Positions 7,679-15,975 of a stretch of DNA of 64,000 nt are shown one piece after another (positions within the stretch are counted from its first letter, which is position 1; every line of letters starts with the position of its first letter). The stretch is from Fuscibacter oryzae. GTDB taxonomy: Bacteria; Pseudomonadota; Alphaproteobacteria; Rhodobacterales; Rhodobacteraceae. Both the position numbers and the translations under genes were made by a program. Under the pieces are notes generated by a model, which saw only the letters and a list, made by a program, of their open reading frames with translations, searched no databases and was not told the origin of the DNA. Location of the stretch: positions 372,001-436,000 of the forward strand of contig NZ_JAESVP010000001.1 in assembly GCF_016765795.1 (NCBI RefSeq). The letters run 5' to 3'.

Positions 7679-9250
7679 TTAGTACCCCAAAGCGCAGCCG
7701 TCTTTGCGTGGATCGGAGCCGCCGATCAGCACGCCGCTGTCATCGATCAGGATGGCCTGCGCCCCGCCGATCGGATCGTGCGGCACCGACACCTGATGGC
7801 CCATGGCCGCCAGTTCGGTGCGCACGGCCTGCGAATAACCGCGCTCGACCTGCATCCCCTCTTCGCCGCTGAAACAGCGGGGGGCGTCGATGGCAGATTG
7901 CAGGTCCATGCCGTAATCCACCAGATTTGTGACAAAGCGGGCATGGCCATTGGGCTGATATGCGCCGCCCATCACACCAAAGGGCATGATCACCCGCCCG
8001 TCGCGTTTCAGCATGCCGGGAATGATAGTGTGCATCGGGCGCTTGCCGCCCGCCGCCTCATTCGGATGACCGGGTTCAAGGCTGAACCCCGCTCCCCGGT
8101 TTTGAAAGTTGATGCCGAACTTGGACGAGGCAAGACCCGCGCCAAAACCCCAAAAGATCGAATAGATCAGCGAAACCGCCATGCCGTCGCGATCTACCAC
8201 GGTGATATAGACGGTGTCCTTGTGGACGGCCTCGGTCAGCGGCGCAGCGCGGTCCATGGCGCGGTTGGGGTTGATCAGCACGGCCAGTTTCGCCGCCGTT
8301 TCGGGGGCCAGCATATGGTCCAGCCGCGAAGTAGTTTCCGCGATAAAGCGGTTGCGGGCGTCATAGGCCAGCTTGGCGGCCTCGGCCTCGATATGGGCGC
8401 GCTGGGGGCCAAAGGGGTCCATCGCGGCAAGGTCAAAGTGTTTGAGGATGTTCAGCATCAGGATCGCGGTCGCACCCTGCCCGTTCGGCGGATGTTCGAC
8501 CAGTTCGACGCCATGATATTCGCCCGTCACCGGCTCCGTCCAGTCGCACTGCGTCGCCGCCAGATCCTGCAAGCTATGGCTGCCGCCAAGCGCACGCAGC
8601 GAGGTGATCATGTCTTCGGCCACCTCGCCTTCGTAAAACCCGGCGCGACCCTGGGCGGCGATGCGACGCAACACCTCGGCCTGACCCGGGGCGCGGAAAG
8701 TCTGGCCAAGGCCCGGCACCTGTCCGTCGATCAGATAGTGGCGGCGAGCGTCACCTTGCAGGCAGGGGGCATCTTCGGCCCAGTCAAAGGCGACGCGCGG
8801 GGCCACGGGCACGCCCTCTTCGGCATAGCGGATGGCCGGGGCCAGAACACGGTCCAGCCCAAGGGCACCCCAATCGGCATTCAGGCGGCAAAAGGCGTCG
8901 ATCGCACCGGGCAGCGTCACCGCCTCTATCCCGCGAATCGGCATCTTTTGCAGGCCTTTGGCGCGCAATTGATCGGCCGACAGGCCGACAGGCGAGCGGC
9001 CAGACCCGTTCAGGGCACTAATGTCATTTGACCCGGCGGGCTTCAGCAGCACAAAGCAATCGCCGCCGATCCCGGTCATCTGGGGTTCACAAATGCCAAG
9101 AAGAACCGCCCCTGCAATGGCAGCGTCGGCGGCATTACCGCCCGCTTGCAGGATCTCGATGGCGACTTTGGCAGCAAGCGGATGCGACGTGGCGCACATC
9201 CCGTTGGCGGCATAGGTGGCCGAGCGGCCGGGCAGATGGAAATCGCGCAT
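7679..9250 (-). CDS. Gamma-glutamyltransferase family protein
   Basis: A 523-residue Ntn-hydrolase proenzyme related to Ggt. The glycine-rich start of the large subunit (CATSHPLAAKVAIEILQAGG) and the autoprocessing site KDTVYITVVDRDG, where the threonine becomes the nucleophile, are clear. Such enzymes hydrolyse or transfer gamma-glutamyl groups, for example from glutathione. The ATG at 9250 has an excellent GGAGG 7 bases upstream; a 16-codon upstream extension is rejected. No signal peptide is visible, so unlike E. coli Ggt it may be cytosolic. It reads into msrC. Confidence 0.85.
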   Translation of the reverse strand: MRDFHLPGRSATYAANGMCATSHPLAAKVAIEILQAGGNAADAAIAGAVLLGICEPQMTGIGGDCFVLLKPAGSNDISALNGSGRSPVGLSADQLRAKGLQKMPIRGIEAVTLPGAIDAFCRLNADWGALGLDRVLAPAIRYAEEGVPVAPRVAFDWAEDAPCLQGDARRHYLIDGQVPGLGQTFRAPGQAEVLRRIAAQGRAGFYEGEVAEDMITSLRALGGSHSLQDLAATQCDWTEPVTGEYHGVELVEHPPNGQGATAILMLNILKHFDLAAMDPFGPQRAHIEAEAAKLAYDARNRFIAETTSRLDHMLAPETAAKLAVLINPNRAMDRAAPLTEAVHKDTVYITVVDRDGMAVSLIYSIFWGFGAGLASSKFGINFQNRGAGFSLEPGHPNEAAGGKRPMHTIIPGMLKRDGRVIMPFGVMGGAYQPNGHARFVTNLVDYGMDLQSAIDAPRCFSGEEGMQVERGYSQAVRTELAAMGHQVSVPHDPIGGAQAILIDDSGVLIGGSDPRKDGCALGY

Positions 9251-9476
9251 TAGGGTACCTCCGCCGCCGAACCTAGGGAGGCGCGCGGCAGAAGCCAAGC
9301 CTAGAGAACCTCGGCATCGCGGACTGGGTGGGGGCTGTTACCGCGACGCCGAGGGAAGCCTTATGCAGCTACCACGCCAGATTTTCAGCGGGTCCGGGCG
9401 GATTGACGGGAAAATAATGGCGTAATTGCGGCACAATCTGCGCATCAGCCACAATCTGCCAACCAGCCAGGGATTG

Positions 9477-9899
9477 TCACACAGGAAGCGAGAATTGCAG
9501 ATAATTCCGCCCGGCCAGCCGGTGATATTCTAGCCCGGTCGTCAGGGTACGAATCAAATTCCAGCCAAAGCCTCCTTCTGGCAGGTCGCCACCCAGATTG
9601 GGCGGATCACCCGCAGGCAACCGCTCTTCCGGCATCGGCAGGCCGGAATCGATGATCTGGCAATGCAGGCACGCGGGATCGACGGTCAACCGCAGCTCTA
9701 TTTCCCCCGGATAGCGGGCATAGGCATGTTCGACCACGTTGTTCAGCACTTCTGCCAGAACCAACTCTGTCGTGCTGCGGCCATCGGCCGTCAGCATGGT
9801 GAGTTGGCGCGCGCGCATCACGCGTTGCAGCGCAAGGCTTACCGCATCAGGTTGCGCTGGAATCAAGAAGTGCAGAGACGTCCCTTCAGTCGATGCCAT
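9477..9899 (-). CDS. RsbW-like anti-sigma factor / serine kinase (HATPase)
   Basis: A 140-residue GHKL ATPase-fold protein of the RsbW/SpoIIAB type. The N-box helix LVLAEVLNNVVEHAY and the ATP-lid region DSGLPMPEE with GGFGWNLIRTL are visible. Such proteins bind a sigma factor or phosphorylate a STAS antagonist. ATG 9899 is chosen because it follows the STAS gene stop by 13 bases with TAAGG in front; a start at 9938 overlapping the STAS gene is also possible. It forms a two-gene partner switch with the gene upstream. No sigma factor or PP2C phosphatase is next to it. Confidence 0.8.
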   Translation of the reverse strand: MASTEGTSLHFLIPAQPDAVSLALQRVMRARQLTMLTADGRSTTELVLAEVLNNVVEHAYARYPGEIELRLTVDPACLHCQIIDSGLPMPEERLPAGDPPNLGGDLPEGGFGWNLIRTLTTGLEYHRLAGRNYLQFSLPV

Positions 9900-9912
9900 C
9901 GGAACCTTACAG

Positions 9913-10248
9913 TCACACCGCATCTTGCAGACCGTCATCCCAACGGTCGTGAAGGGTGAAAATGCTGTCCATCCGGGTCAGGCGAAACACCTTTTGCACC
10001 GTGGGCGTCAGGCCAAGCAACTCCAGCGGGCGCTCTCCCCCCAGCGCCTTGCGCACTGCCACAACGGCACCAAGCCCGGAGCTGTCGATAAAAGTCACCT
10101 GCGACAGGTCAAGTACGACACGCCCTTGACCTTCAAGGGAAATTTCGCGCATCCGATCCTTGAACTGAATTGCGCAGGCCGCATCGATGCGGTCCTGCGC
10201 CACGCGCGCCAGCAGCAAATTGCCCTGCTTTTCGACCGTAATATCCAT
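9913..10248 (-). CDS. STAS-domain anti-sigma factor antagonist (RsbV-like)
   Basis: A 111-residue single STAS domain. The phosphorylation loop FIDSSGLGAVV carries the conserved serine pair; phosphorylation there by the RsbW-like partner would release it from binding. It starts with ATG after GGAGGTGTCAG. It lies directly upstream of the kinase gene in one operon, the usual arrangement for a partner-switching module controlling a general stress sigma factor or a secreted-product pathway. Confidence 0.88.
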   Translation of the reverse strand: MDITVEKQGNLLLARVAQDRIDAACAIQFKDRMREISLEGQGRVVLDLSQVTFIDSSGLGAVVAVRKALGGERPLELLGLTPTVQKVFRLTRMDSIFTLHDRWDDGLQDAV

Positions 10249-10311
10249 CTGACACCTCCGCCGGGAACAGCGTCAGATTAAGCGGCAGAGGTTACCAAAG
10301 CGTAAGCGCGA

Positions 10312-10638
10312 TCAGTTAAGCTGAAACTGCAACGGATAGCGACCATCCTCGAAATCGCCGAACAGGTCGGGCAGATCGGGGTGGGTCACGGGCTGGCCCG
10401 TTTCGTCCGGCACAAGGTTCTGCTCGGACACATAGGCGACGTAATAGGACTGATCATTCTCGGCCAGCAGATGATAGAAGGGCTGGTCCTTCGACGGGCG
10501 GCTTTCCTCGGGGATCGCCTCGTACCAGGCGTCGGTATTGTTGAAGATGGCATCGACATCAAAGACCACACCACGAAACGGATGCTTGCGATGGCGCAGC
10601 ACCTGTCCGATGTGATACTTGGCGTCGGTCTTCAACAT
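10312..10638 (-). CDS. hspQ: Heat shock protein HspQ (hemimethylated-DNA-binding family)
   Basis: A 108-residue protein of the YccV/HspQ family, which in enterobacteria acts as a specificity-enhancing factor for Lon and affects DnaA turnover. Family features include KYHIGQVLRHRKHPFRGVVFD at the N terminus (here split over residues 7-27), YHLLAENDQSYYVAYVSEQNL and the C-terminal FGDF. The ATG at 10638 follows GGGGGTAG. It is monocistronic and divergent from the transglycosylase gene; 206 bases separate the starts. Confidence 0.9.
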   Translation of the reverse strand: MLKTDAKYHIGQVLRHRKHPFRGVVFDVDAIFNNTDAWYEAIPEESRPSKDQPFYHLLAENDQSYYVAYVSEQNLVPDETGQPVTHPDLPDLFGDFEDGRYPLQFQLN

Positions 10639-10844
10639 AACACTACCCCCAGCCTCATATTTACTCCTGACAGCGGGGGCTGTCCATGTCGGGGGCGGGG
10701 GTGTCGGGGAAACAATACCGTTGCATGATGGCGACAGTTGGGGGCCCGTCTCGCGGAATTCTGATCGGATTGCAGATGTTGCGGCATTTCCCTTGGGGGG
10801 CTTTTCCCCTAAGGTGCCCTCAAAAGTGAATGCGCGAGGGGCAG

Positions 10845-11423
10845 ATGAGCAGAACTCTCCGTGCGTCGATCCTGTTACTGGCTCTTGCCTCTTGTGGGGG
10901 TGGGAACTTTTCGGCGCCCCGTGATCTTGACGACGCATGTTCGATCTTGCGTCAGCGGCCCGGATATTTGCGGGCGATGCAGGCAACCGAGCGGCGCTGG
11001 GGCATTCCAGTGCATGTGCAGATGGCCGCGATCCATCAGGAATCGAAATTTGTCGGCAATGCCCGCACTCCGCACCGCTTTGCGCTGGGGGTCATTCCGA
11101 TGGGGCGGCAATCGTCGGCCTATGGCTATAGTCAGGCGCTGGACGGCACCTGGGAAGAGTATCAGGACGAAAGCGGCCATCGCGGCGCGCGGCGCGACCG
11201 GATCGAGGATGCTACCGATTTCATGGGCTGGTACATGCGCGGCACCACCGACCGGCTGGGCATTTCGCCGGGTGATGCGGAATCGCAGTATCTGGCCTAT
11301 CACGAGGGGCGGACCGGCTTTGCCAACCAGTCTTATCTGGGCAAGCCCTGGCTGGTCGATGTGGCTGCCAAGGTTGGCAGCCGCGCCGAACTTTATCGCC
11401 AGCAACTGGAATATTGCCGCTGA
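10845..11423 (+). CDS. Lipoprotein lytic transglycosylase (SLT domain)
   Basis: A 192-residue exported lipoprotein. Signal peptide ends in a lipobox (LALASC, acylated Cys about residue 17). The mature part is a compact SLT-type transglycosylase domain with the catalytic glutamate in IHQESKF and the downstream GYSQALDGTWEEY and LAYHEG motifs. It cleaves peptidoglycan glycan strands. ATG 10845 is preceded by GAGGGG. It is monocistronic and converges on lolA. Confidence 0.85.
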   Translation: MSRTLRASILLLALASCGGGNFSAPRDLDDACSILRQRPGYLRAMQATERRWGIPVHVQMAAIHQESKFVGNARTPHRFALGVIPMGRQSSAYGYSQALDGTWEEYQDESGHRGARRDRIEDATDFMGWYMRGTTDRLGISPGDAESQYLAYHEGRTGFANQSYLGKPWLVDVAAKVGSRAELYRQQLEYCR

Positions 11424-11438
11424 CTGGTCGGCGGCGGC

Positions 11439-12041
11439 CTAGTTCTGCCGCCGCTCAATCTCATCCTTGATGTTGAAAAAGCCGGGGGCAAAGCCCTTGC
11501 CGGTGGTCAGATCGCCAAGGATCACGGTGGTCTGCTGTCCGACATCATCGGTGATGATCCACTGACGCAACGTCACCGGGCTGGCGGTAAACACCAGTTC
11601 GATCGTGCCATACTCGGGATGCTCGGGGTCTTGCGCGATCACGCGGGTGGTGTTGTCCACCTCTTTATGGCCCATGACCATCTTGGCTTTGCCCAAGTTG
11701 ATCTTGTCGGCCAGAATAAGGCTAAGCGGCGTGCGGCGCAGCGGATATTGTTCGGGCGGCTGGTTCGACTTGGCATCAAAAATCGCCACATTCCCGGACG
11801 AGGCCAGCACCAGACTTTTGTCAGGGGGCGCGTATTCGAACCTCACCCGCCCGGGCCGCTGGATGAACAACTTGCCCAGCACGACCGACCCATCGGAATT
11901 CACCTGGGTAAAGTCCGTCCGAACCGAAGAAATCGTGTTCAGATAGGCCGACAGATCGGCCAGCGGAATCGGCGCGGCCACGGCGGGCAGCGTCAGGGCG
12001 ATCAGGGCAAGCGGGGCCAAAAGGGCGGTGCGTCTGTTCAT
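11439..12041 (-). CDS. lolA: Outer-membrane lipoprotein carrier protein LolA
   Basis: A 200-residue periplasmic chaperone that moves lipoproteins from the LolCDE exporter to the outer membrane. A cleavable signal peptide (MNRRTALLAPLALIALTLP, cut near AVAA) is followed by the family fold, with FTQVNSDGSVVLGKLFIQRP and GRVRFEYAPPDKSLVLASSG as recognisable strands. Size is normal for alphaproteobacterial LolA. ATG 12041 follows GGGGG. A TATATA box lies immediately upstream of the ribosome binding site. It converges on the transglycosylase gene, 15 bp apart. Confidence 0.88.
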   Translation of the reverse strand: MNRRTALLAPLALIALTLPAVAAPIPLADLSAYLNTISSVRTDFTQVNSDGSVVLGKLFIQRPGRVRFEYAPPDKSLVLASSGNVAIFDAKSNQPPEQYPLRRTPLSLILADKINLGKAKMVMGHKEVDNTTRVIAQDPEHPEYGTIELVFTASPVTLRQWIITDDVGQQTTVILGDLTTGKGFAPGFFNIKDEIERRQN

Positions 12042-12371
12042 ACCCCCTATATAGGCCGAACCAACGCCGCCTGCACCCCCTGCCCCGGTCACATGGCGGC
12101 GAGTTGCCTGTAACAGAAACCACCCGATTTCAGCGGCTTGGCGGGACGTCGGCGAAAGACAGGCCAAGACAGGTTTCCTTGCTTGGATGCCGTTTTTTAC
12201 GCAAGAAAGACGCGTATGATTGGAAATTATGCAGAATAAAGCACGGACAATTTTCATATATATCGAATTATCTTCTGAAAACAGGTATCCAAAGCACCAA
12301 CTTTGCCAAGAACTGCCAGAGGATTTGCCTATCCTGCCCGAATTCCCACAGCGAACGGGCAGGAGAGGCAG
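12042..12371. other. Intergenic region between divergent lolA and dadA
   Basis: No gene is visible in these 330 bases. The part nearest lolA is GC-rich. The stretch about 12215-12300 is clearly AT-rich, with several A/T runs and ATATATAT, and probably contains the dadA promoter and regulator sites. Lrp-type control of dadA is known in other bacteria, but no certain Lrp box can be called here. Confidence 0.5.
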
Positions 12372-13670
12372 ATGAAAGTCGTTGTTCTTGGCGCAGGCGT
12401 GATCGGCGTGACTTCGGCCTGGTATCTGGCCCGCGCGGGCCATGAGGTGACGGTGATCGACCGGCAGGACGGCCCCGCGCTGGAAACCTCTTTCGCCAAT
12501 GCAGGCGAGGTCAGCCCCGGCTATGCCAGCCCTTGGGCCGCGCCGGGCATTCCGATGAAGGCGATGAAGTGGCTGTTCATGCGCCATGCGCCGCTGATCA
12601 TCCAGCCGCGCGCCGATTGGGCGACGATTTCGTGGATGGCGCGGATGCTGTCGAACTGCACTTCGGCGGCCTATGCCGTCAACAAAAGCCGGATGGTGCG
12701 GTTGGCCGAATACAGCCGCAATTGCCTGATCGCGCTACGCGCCGACACCGGCATCAGTTATGACGAACGGACCAAGGGCACCCTGCAACTGTTCCGCACC
12801 GAAAAGCAGGTGGAAGCAGCGGCCAAGGACATCAAGGTTCTGAAGGCCGATGGCGTGCCGTTCGAGGTGCTGGACGCCGTGGGCTGCATCGCCGCCGAAC
12901 CGGGTCTGGCCACCAGTCGCGACAAGATCGCAGGCGGGCTGCGCCTGCCGGGGGATGAAACCGGCGATTGCTTTAAATTCACCAATGCGCTGATGGAACT
13001 GGCCAAGGCGGCGGGCGTGACCTTCCGCTGGAAGGTGGGGATTCAAGCGCTGGAGGCCGAGGCGGGCCGCGTGGTTGGCGTGCGCACCGATGCCGGGCGC
13101 GTTACGGCAGATGCCTTCGTGCTGGCTTTGGGCAGCTATTCTCCGGCTTTGGCGCGGCCCTTGGGCATGTCTCTGCCGGTTTATCCGGTAAAAGGGTATT
13201 CGATCACCGTGCCGATCACCGATGCCTCAAAGGCTCCGGAATCGACGGTGATGGATGAAACCTACAAGGTGGCGATCACCCGCCTGGGCGACCGGATCCG
13301 CGCCGGTGGCATGGCCGAAATTGCCGGCTTTGACCTGACCTTGCGTGAGAAACGCCGCGAGACGCTGGTGCATTCGGTCGAGGATCTGTTCGGCGGCGCG
13401 GGCGACCAGACCAAGGCCACCTTCTGGACCGGCCTTCGCCCGATGACACCCGATGGCACGCCCATTGTAGGCCGCTCCAGCCTGTCCAACCTGTTCCTGA
13501 ACACCGGGCACGGCACGCTGGGCTGGACCATGGCAGCAGGGTCGGGCCGCCTGCTGGCCGACCTTATGTCGGGTCGGGCGGCAGAGATCGAGCATGCCGA
13601 TCTGGGCTATGCCCGCTATCTGCGCGCACCCCTGCGCAGCCAGACCGGGCGACAGCCCGTCGCCGCCTGA
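12372..13670 (+). CDS. dadA: D-amino acid dehydrogenase small subunit
   Basis: A 432-residue FAD enzyme of the DAO family that deaminates D-amino acids (D-alanine in particular) and passes electrons to the membrane quinone pool. The N-terminal FAD motif [18 protein letters not shown] is followed by the DadA signature [19 protein letters not shown] and the C-terminal [17 protein letters not shown]. Length is standard. ATG 12372 has AGGAGAGGC in front. No alanine racemase (dadX) is adjacent. A stem-loop follows the stop. Confidence 0.9.
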   Translation: MKVVVLGAGVIGVTSAWYLARAGHEVTVIDRQDGPALETSFANAGEVSPGYASPWAAPGIPMKAMKWLFMRHAPLIIQPRADWATISWMARMLSNCTSAAYAVNKSRMVRLAEYSRNCLIALRADTGISYDERTKGTLQLFRTEKQVEAAAKDIKVLKADGVPFEVLDAVGCIAAEPGLATSRDKIAGGLRLPGDETGDCFKFTNALMELAKAAGVTFRWKVGIQALEAEAGRVVGVRTDAGRVTADAFVLALGSYSPALARPLGMSLPVYPVKGYSITVPITDASKAPESTVMDETYKVAITRLGDRIRAGGMAEIAGFDLTLREKRRETLVHSVEDLFGGAGDQTKATFWTGLRPMTPDGTPIVGRSSLSNLFLNTGHGTLGWTMAAGSGRLLADLMSGRAAEIEHADLGYARYLRAPLRSQTGRQPVAA

Positions 13671-13697
13671 GGCCAGTTCAGGTTAGACAAATGCCGC

Positions 13698-13730
13698 GAA
13701 AGCGTTGGATTTTCCGGCGCTTTCTTCATT
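13698..13730 (+). terminator. Probable terminator after dadA
   Basis: A 12-bp stem with two G-U pairs (13698-13709 with 13713-13724) and a TTT loop, followed by TTCATT. The T-tract is imperfect, so termination may be weak. Confidence 0.6.
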
Positions 13731-13914
13731 CATGTCATAAGTTTACCACAAATTTCCTTCAGCCGTGTCGGCCTGAACCGCAACCGCCGCGCACAGACAG
13801 GGCTGGAATCTCGCAATTGACTTCGCAAGGGATTTTTGCTGTCTCGCCCACAGGTTCCGGTGTGCGTCCCGCCACTCCAACCCATTTGGCCTATGCGCCA
13901 CGAGGAGGATTACC

Positions 13915-15363
13915 TTGCGCCATTTTTCCTTTCCGCTTGCCCTGACCGCCGCCCTGTGGGGCACCACCGCATTGGCCCAAGCCACGCCCGAAGGCGCGGC
14001 AGAGCTGACCGCGACCTTGCAGACCTATCTCGGTGCTACCGCCGGTGTCGTCTCGGTCGCGCCCGAGGGCGATGCTTACGGTGTGAAGATCGACTTCACC
14101 CCCCTGCTGGCCAAACTTCCGGCAGAGGCGGGCGAGGCCACTGTCACGCCGATCACCTTCCAACTGACCGACAATGGTGATGACACCTGGGCCTATGCGC
14201 AGGACCAAAGCTTTGCGCTGACGGTGAAAGCGCCGGGCAAGGCCGACATCAGCCTGAACATCGCCAACCTCGAGGGCACCGGCACGTTCGATGAGGCGCT
14301 CCAGTCGTTCTCGACATCTTCGACCACGATCACCGACCTTCAGATGAAGGAACTGGTCACCGATCCGGCCGGCACCACCACCGATGTGCAGTATTCGGTC
14401 GCCTCGACCCAGTATGACAGCACGGCGGTTGCGGGGGCCAATGGCGGTGTCGATAGCACCATGACCTATTCGGCGACCGGCTTTGCCGAAACCTTCACCA
14501 TCCCCGGCGGCGAGGGCATTCCGCCAACCGTGATCGGCGTGAAGGCCAATGACTACACCGGCAATGGCGTGGTTCAGGGCCTGCGCCCCGATGCGGTTTA
14601 CAAGCTGGTCGCCTTTTTCGTCGCCAACCCCGAGGCCGCCGCGATTGCCGCCAAGCAGGGCGATCTGAAAACCATCGTGACCGAAGGGCTGCCGATCTTT
14701 AATCACCTGACGGCCAATGCCGCGATGGGGGGTGTGTCGGTTGAAACGCCTATGGGTCCGCTGTCGATTGCCACCGCCAAGGTGGATGTTGAGGCCAATG
14801 GCATTGTCGAAACGGGTCTGGTGCGCGAAGCCATCGCCATCAGCGGCCTGACCCTGCCGCCGGGCCTGGTGCCCGAATGGGCCACCACACTGGTGCCCAG
14901 CGATGTGACGCTGGATTTCGGCCTGTCACGCTTTAACCTTGATGCGCCGGTGCGTCTGTTCCTGCAAGCTGCCGACCTGACGAAAGAGCCGCCCGTCGGC
15001 CCAGAGGTCGAACAGCAATTGCTGGCCGCCCTGTTGCCCGAAGGCGTGGTTGACCTGACCATCGCCCCCGGGACCACCACCGCCCCTGACTACACGCTGG
15101 GTTACACCGGCACCCTTTCGTTCGGGCCGCAAACCACGGTTCCTGTCGGCAAAGCCACGGTCTCGCTGACCGGGATGGACAAGGTGACCGCTACGGTTCA
15201 GGCCGCTCCGCCTGAGATCAACCAGCAGTTCGCCCCCTTCCTTGCCATGGCGACCGGCATGGCCAAGCCCGGCGACGGTGGCGCGCTGATATGGGAGCTG
15301 GAGACGACGGCCGCTGGCGGCATGCTGATCAACGGCACCGACCTGTCCGGGATGGCACAGTAA
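13915..15363 (+). CDS. Secreted protein of unknown function (possible DUF2125 family), TTG start
   Basis: A 482-residue exported protein. The TTG at 13915 is the likely start: a strong GAGGAGG lies 6 bases upstream, and translation from it gives a clean signal peptide (RHFSFPLALTAALWGTTALAQA). The mature protein is acidic, rich in Thr, Ala and Val, with no cysteines or obvious catalytic motifs and a beta-rich repetitive character, resembling large DUF2125 proteins of Rhodobacterales, a tentative match. A nearby ATG at 13893 is out of frame. It ends TAATG, overlapping the start of the GNAT gene, so the two are coupled. Confidence 0.75.
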   Translation: MRHFSFPLALTAALWGTTALAQATPEGAAELTATLQTYLGATAGVVSVAPEGDAYGVKIDFTPLLAKLPAEAGEATVTPITFQLTDNGDDTWAYAQDQSFALTVKAPGKADISLNIANLEGTGTFDEALQSFSTSSTTITDLQMKELVTDPAGTTTDVQYSVASTQYDSTAVAGANGGVDSTMTYSATGFAETFTIPGGEGIPPTVIGVKANDYTGNGVVQGLRPDAVYKLVAFFVANPEAAAIAAKQGDLKTIVTEGLPIFNHLTANAAMGGVSVETPMGPLSIATAKVDVEANGIVETGLVREAIAISGLTLPPGLVPEWATTLVPSDVTLDFGLSRFNLDAPVRLFLQAADLTKEPPVGPEVEQQLLAALLPEGVVDLTIAPGTTTAPDYTLGYTGTLSFGPQTTVPVGKATVSLTGMDKVTATVQAAPPEINQQFAPFLAMATGMAKPGDGGALIWELETTAAGGMLINGTDLSGMAQ

Positions 15364-15836
15364 TGGCAACGCCGGGTCTGGTCATTTCGCGCGAAAGCCC
15401 GACGGGGCCGGACCTGGCGCTGTTGTTCGAACGCCACACGGCAGACATGCACGCCGACACGCCACCCGAAAGCATCCATATGATGGATGCCTCGGAGCTG
15501 GATAGTCCCGACATCGCGTTTTTCGTGATGCGCGATGCCGGGCGCCCGGTGGCCATGGGCGCCTACAAGCGAATCTCGCCCACCCATGCCGAGATCAAGT
15601 CAATGCATGTTCTGGCCGAAGATCGCGGTCGCGGCCTGTCGCGTCAGATGCTGGCCCATCTGGTTGCCGAGGCACAGGCCGACGGGTTGAAGCGCCTGTC
15701 GCTGGAAACCGGCGTACAACCAACCTTCATCGCCGCCCGCGCGCTGTATGAGCGGGCAGGCTTTACCTATTGCCCCCCGTTCGAGGGCTATGGCGCAGAC
15801 CCGAATTCGGTTTTCATGACCCGCCAGCTTGATTGA
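15363..15836 (+). CDS. GNAT-family N-acetyltransferase
   Basis: A 157-residue acetyl-CoA-dependent acetyltransferase. The acetyl-CoA loop EDRGRGLSRQMLAHLV matches the Q/RxxGxG/A motif, and ALYERAGFTYCPPFEGY is the usual C-terminal motif. YPRN-type small GNATs of this kind are often annotated as putative acetyltransferases. The start overlaps the stop of the secreted-protein gene by one base. The substrate is unknown. Confidence 0.85.
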   Translation: MATPGLVISRESPTGPDLALLFERHTADMHADTPPESIHMMDASELDSPDIAFFVMRDAGRPVAMGAYKRISPTHAEIKSMHVLAEDRGRGLSRQMLAHLVAEAQADGLKRLSLETGVQPTFIAARALYERAGFTYCPPFEGYGADPNSVFMTRQLD

Positions 15837-15877
15837 CGCCTTGATCGGCGGCGCAACCTGCCGCAAAAGGGGCGCGT

Positions 15878-15954
15878 GGTCCCGTAGCTCAGCTGGATAG
15901 AGCAGCCGCCTTCTAAGCGGCCGGTCGAGGGTTCGAATCCTTCCGGGGCCGCCA
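15878..15954 (+). tRNA. tRNA-Arg (anticodon TCT)
   Basis: A complete 77-base cloverleaf. The acceptor stem is GGTCCCG (15878-15884) with CGGGGCC, the D stem GCTC/GAGC, the anticodon stem GCCGC/GCGGC with loop CTTCTAA, and the T arm GAGGG-TTCGAAT-CCTTC. Anticodon TCT is at 15912-15914 and reads AGA. The 3' CCA is encoded. It lies only 22 bases from the end of the polyol operon. Confidence 0.96.
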
Positions 15955-15975
15955 CCCTTTCCCATCACTAGAGCT

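Noticed and set aside
7778-9031. A 417-codon open frame antisense to the gamma-glutamyltransferase gene
   Set aside because: Antisense shadow; the Ggt family motifs on the other strand are clear.
9251-9476. A small gene or RNA in the gap after the partner-switch kinase gene
   Set aside because: No start with a ribosome site and no coding bias or clear terminator was found; it looks like the ggt promoter region.
15878-15954. A duplicated tRNA 3' end as an attachment repeat for an integrated island
   Set aside because: No second copy of the tRNA 3' end and no integrase could be found by eye in the window.
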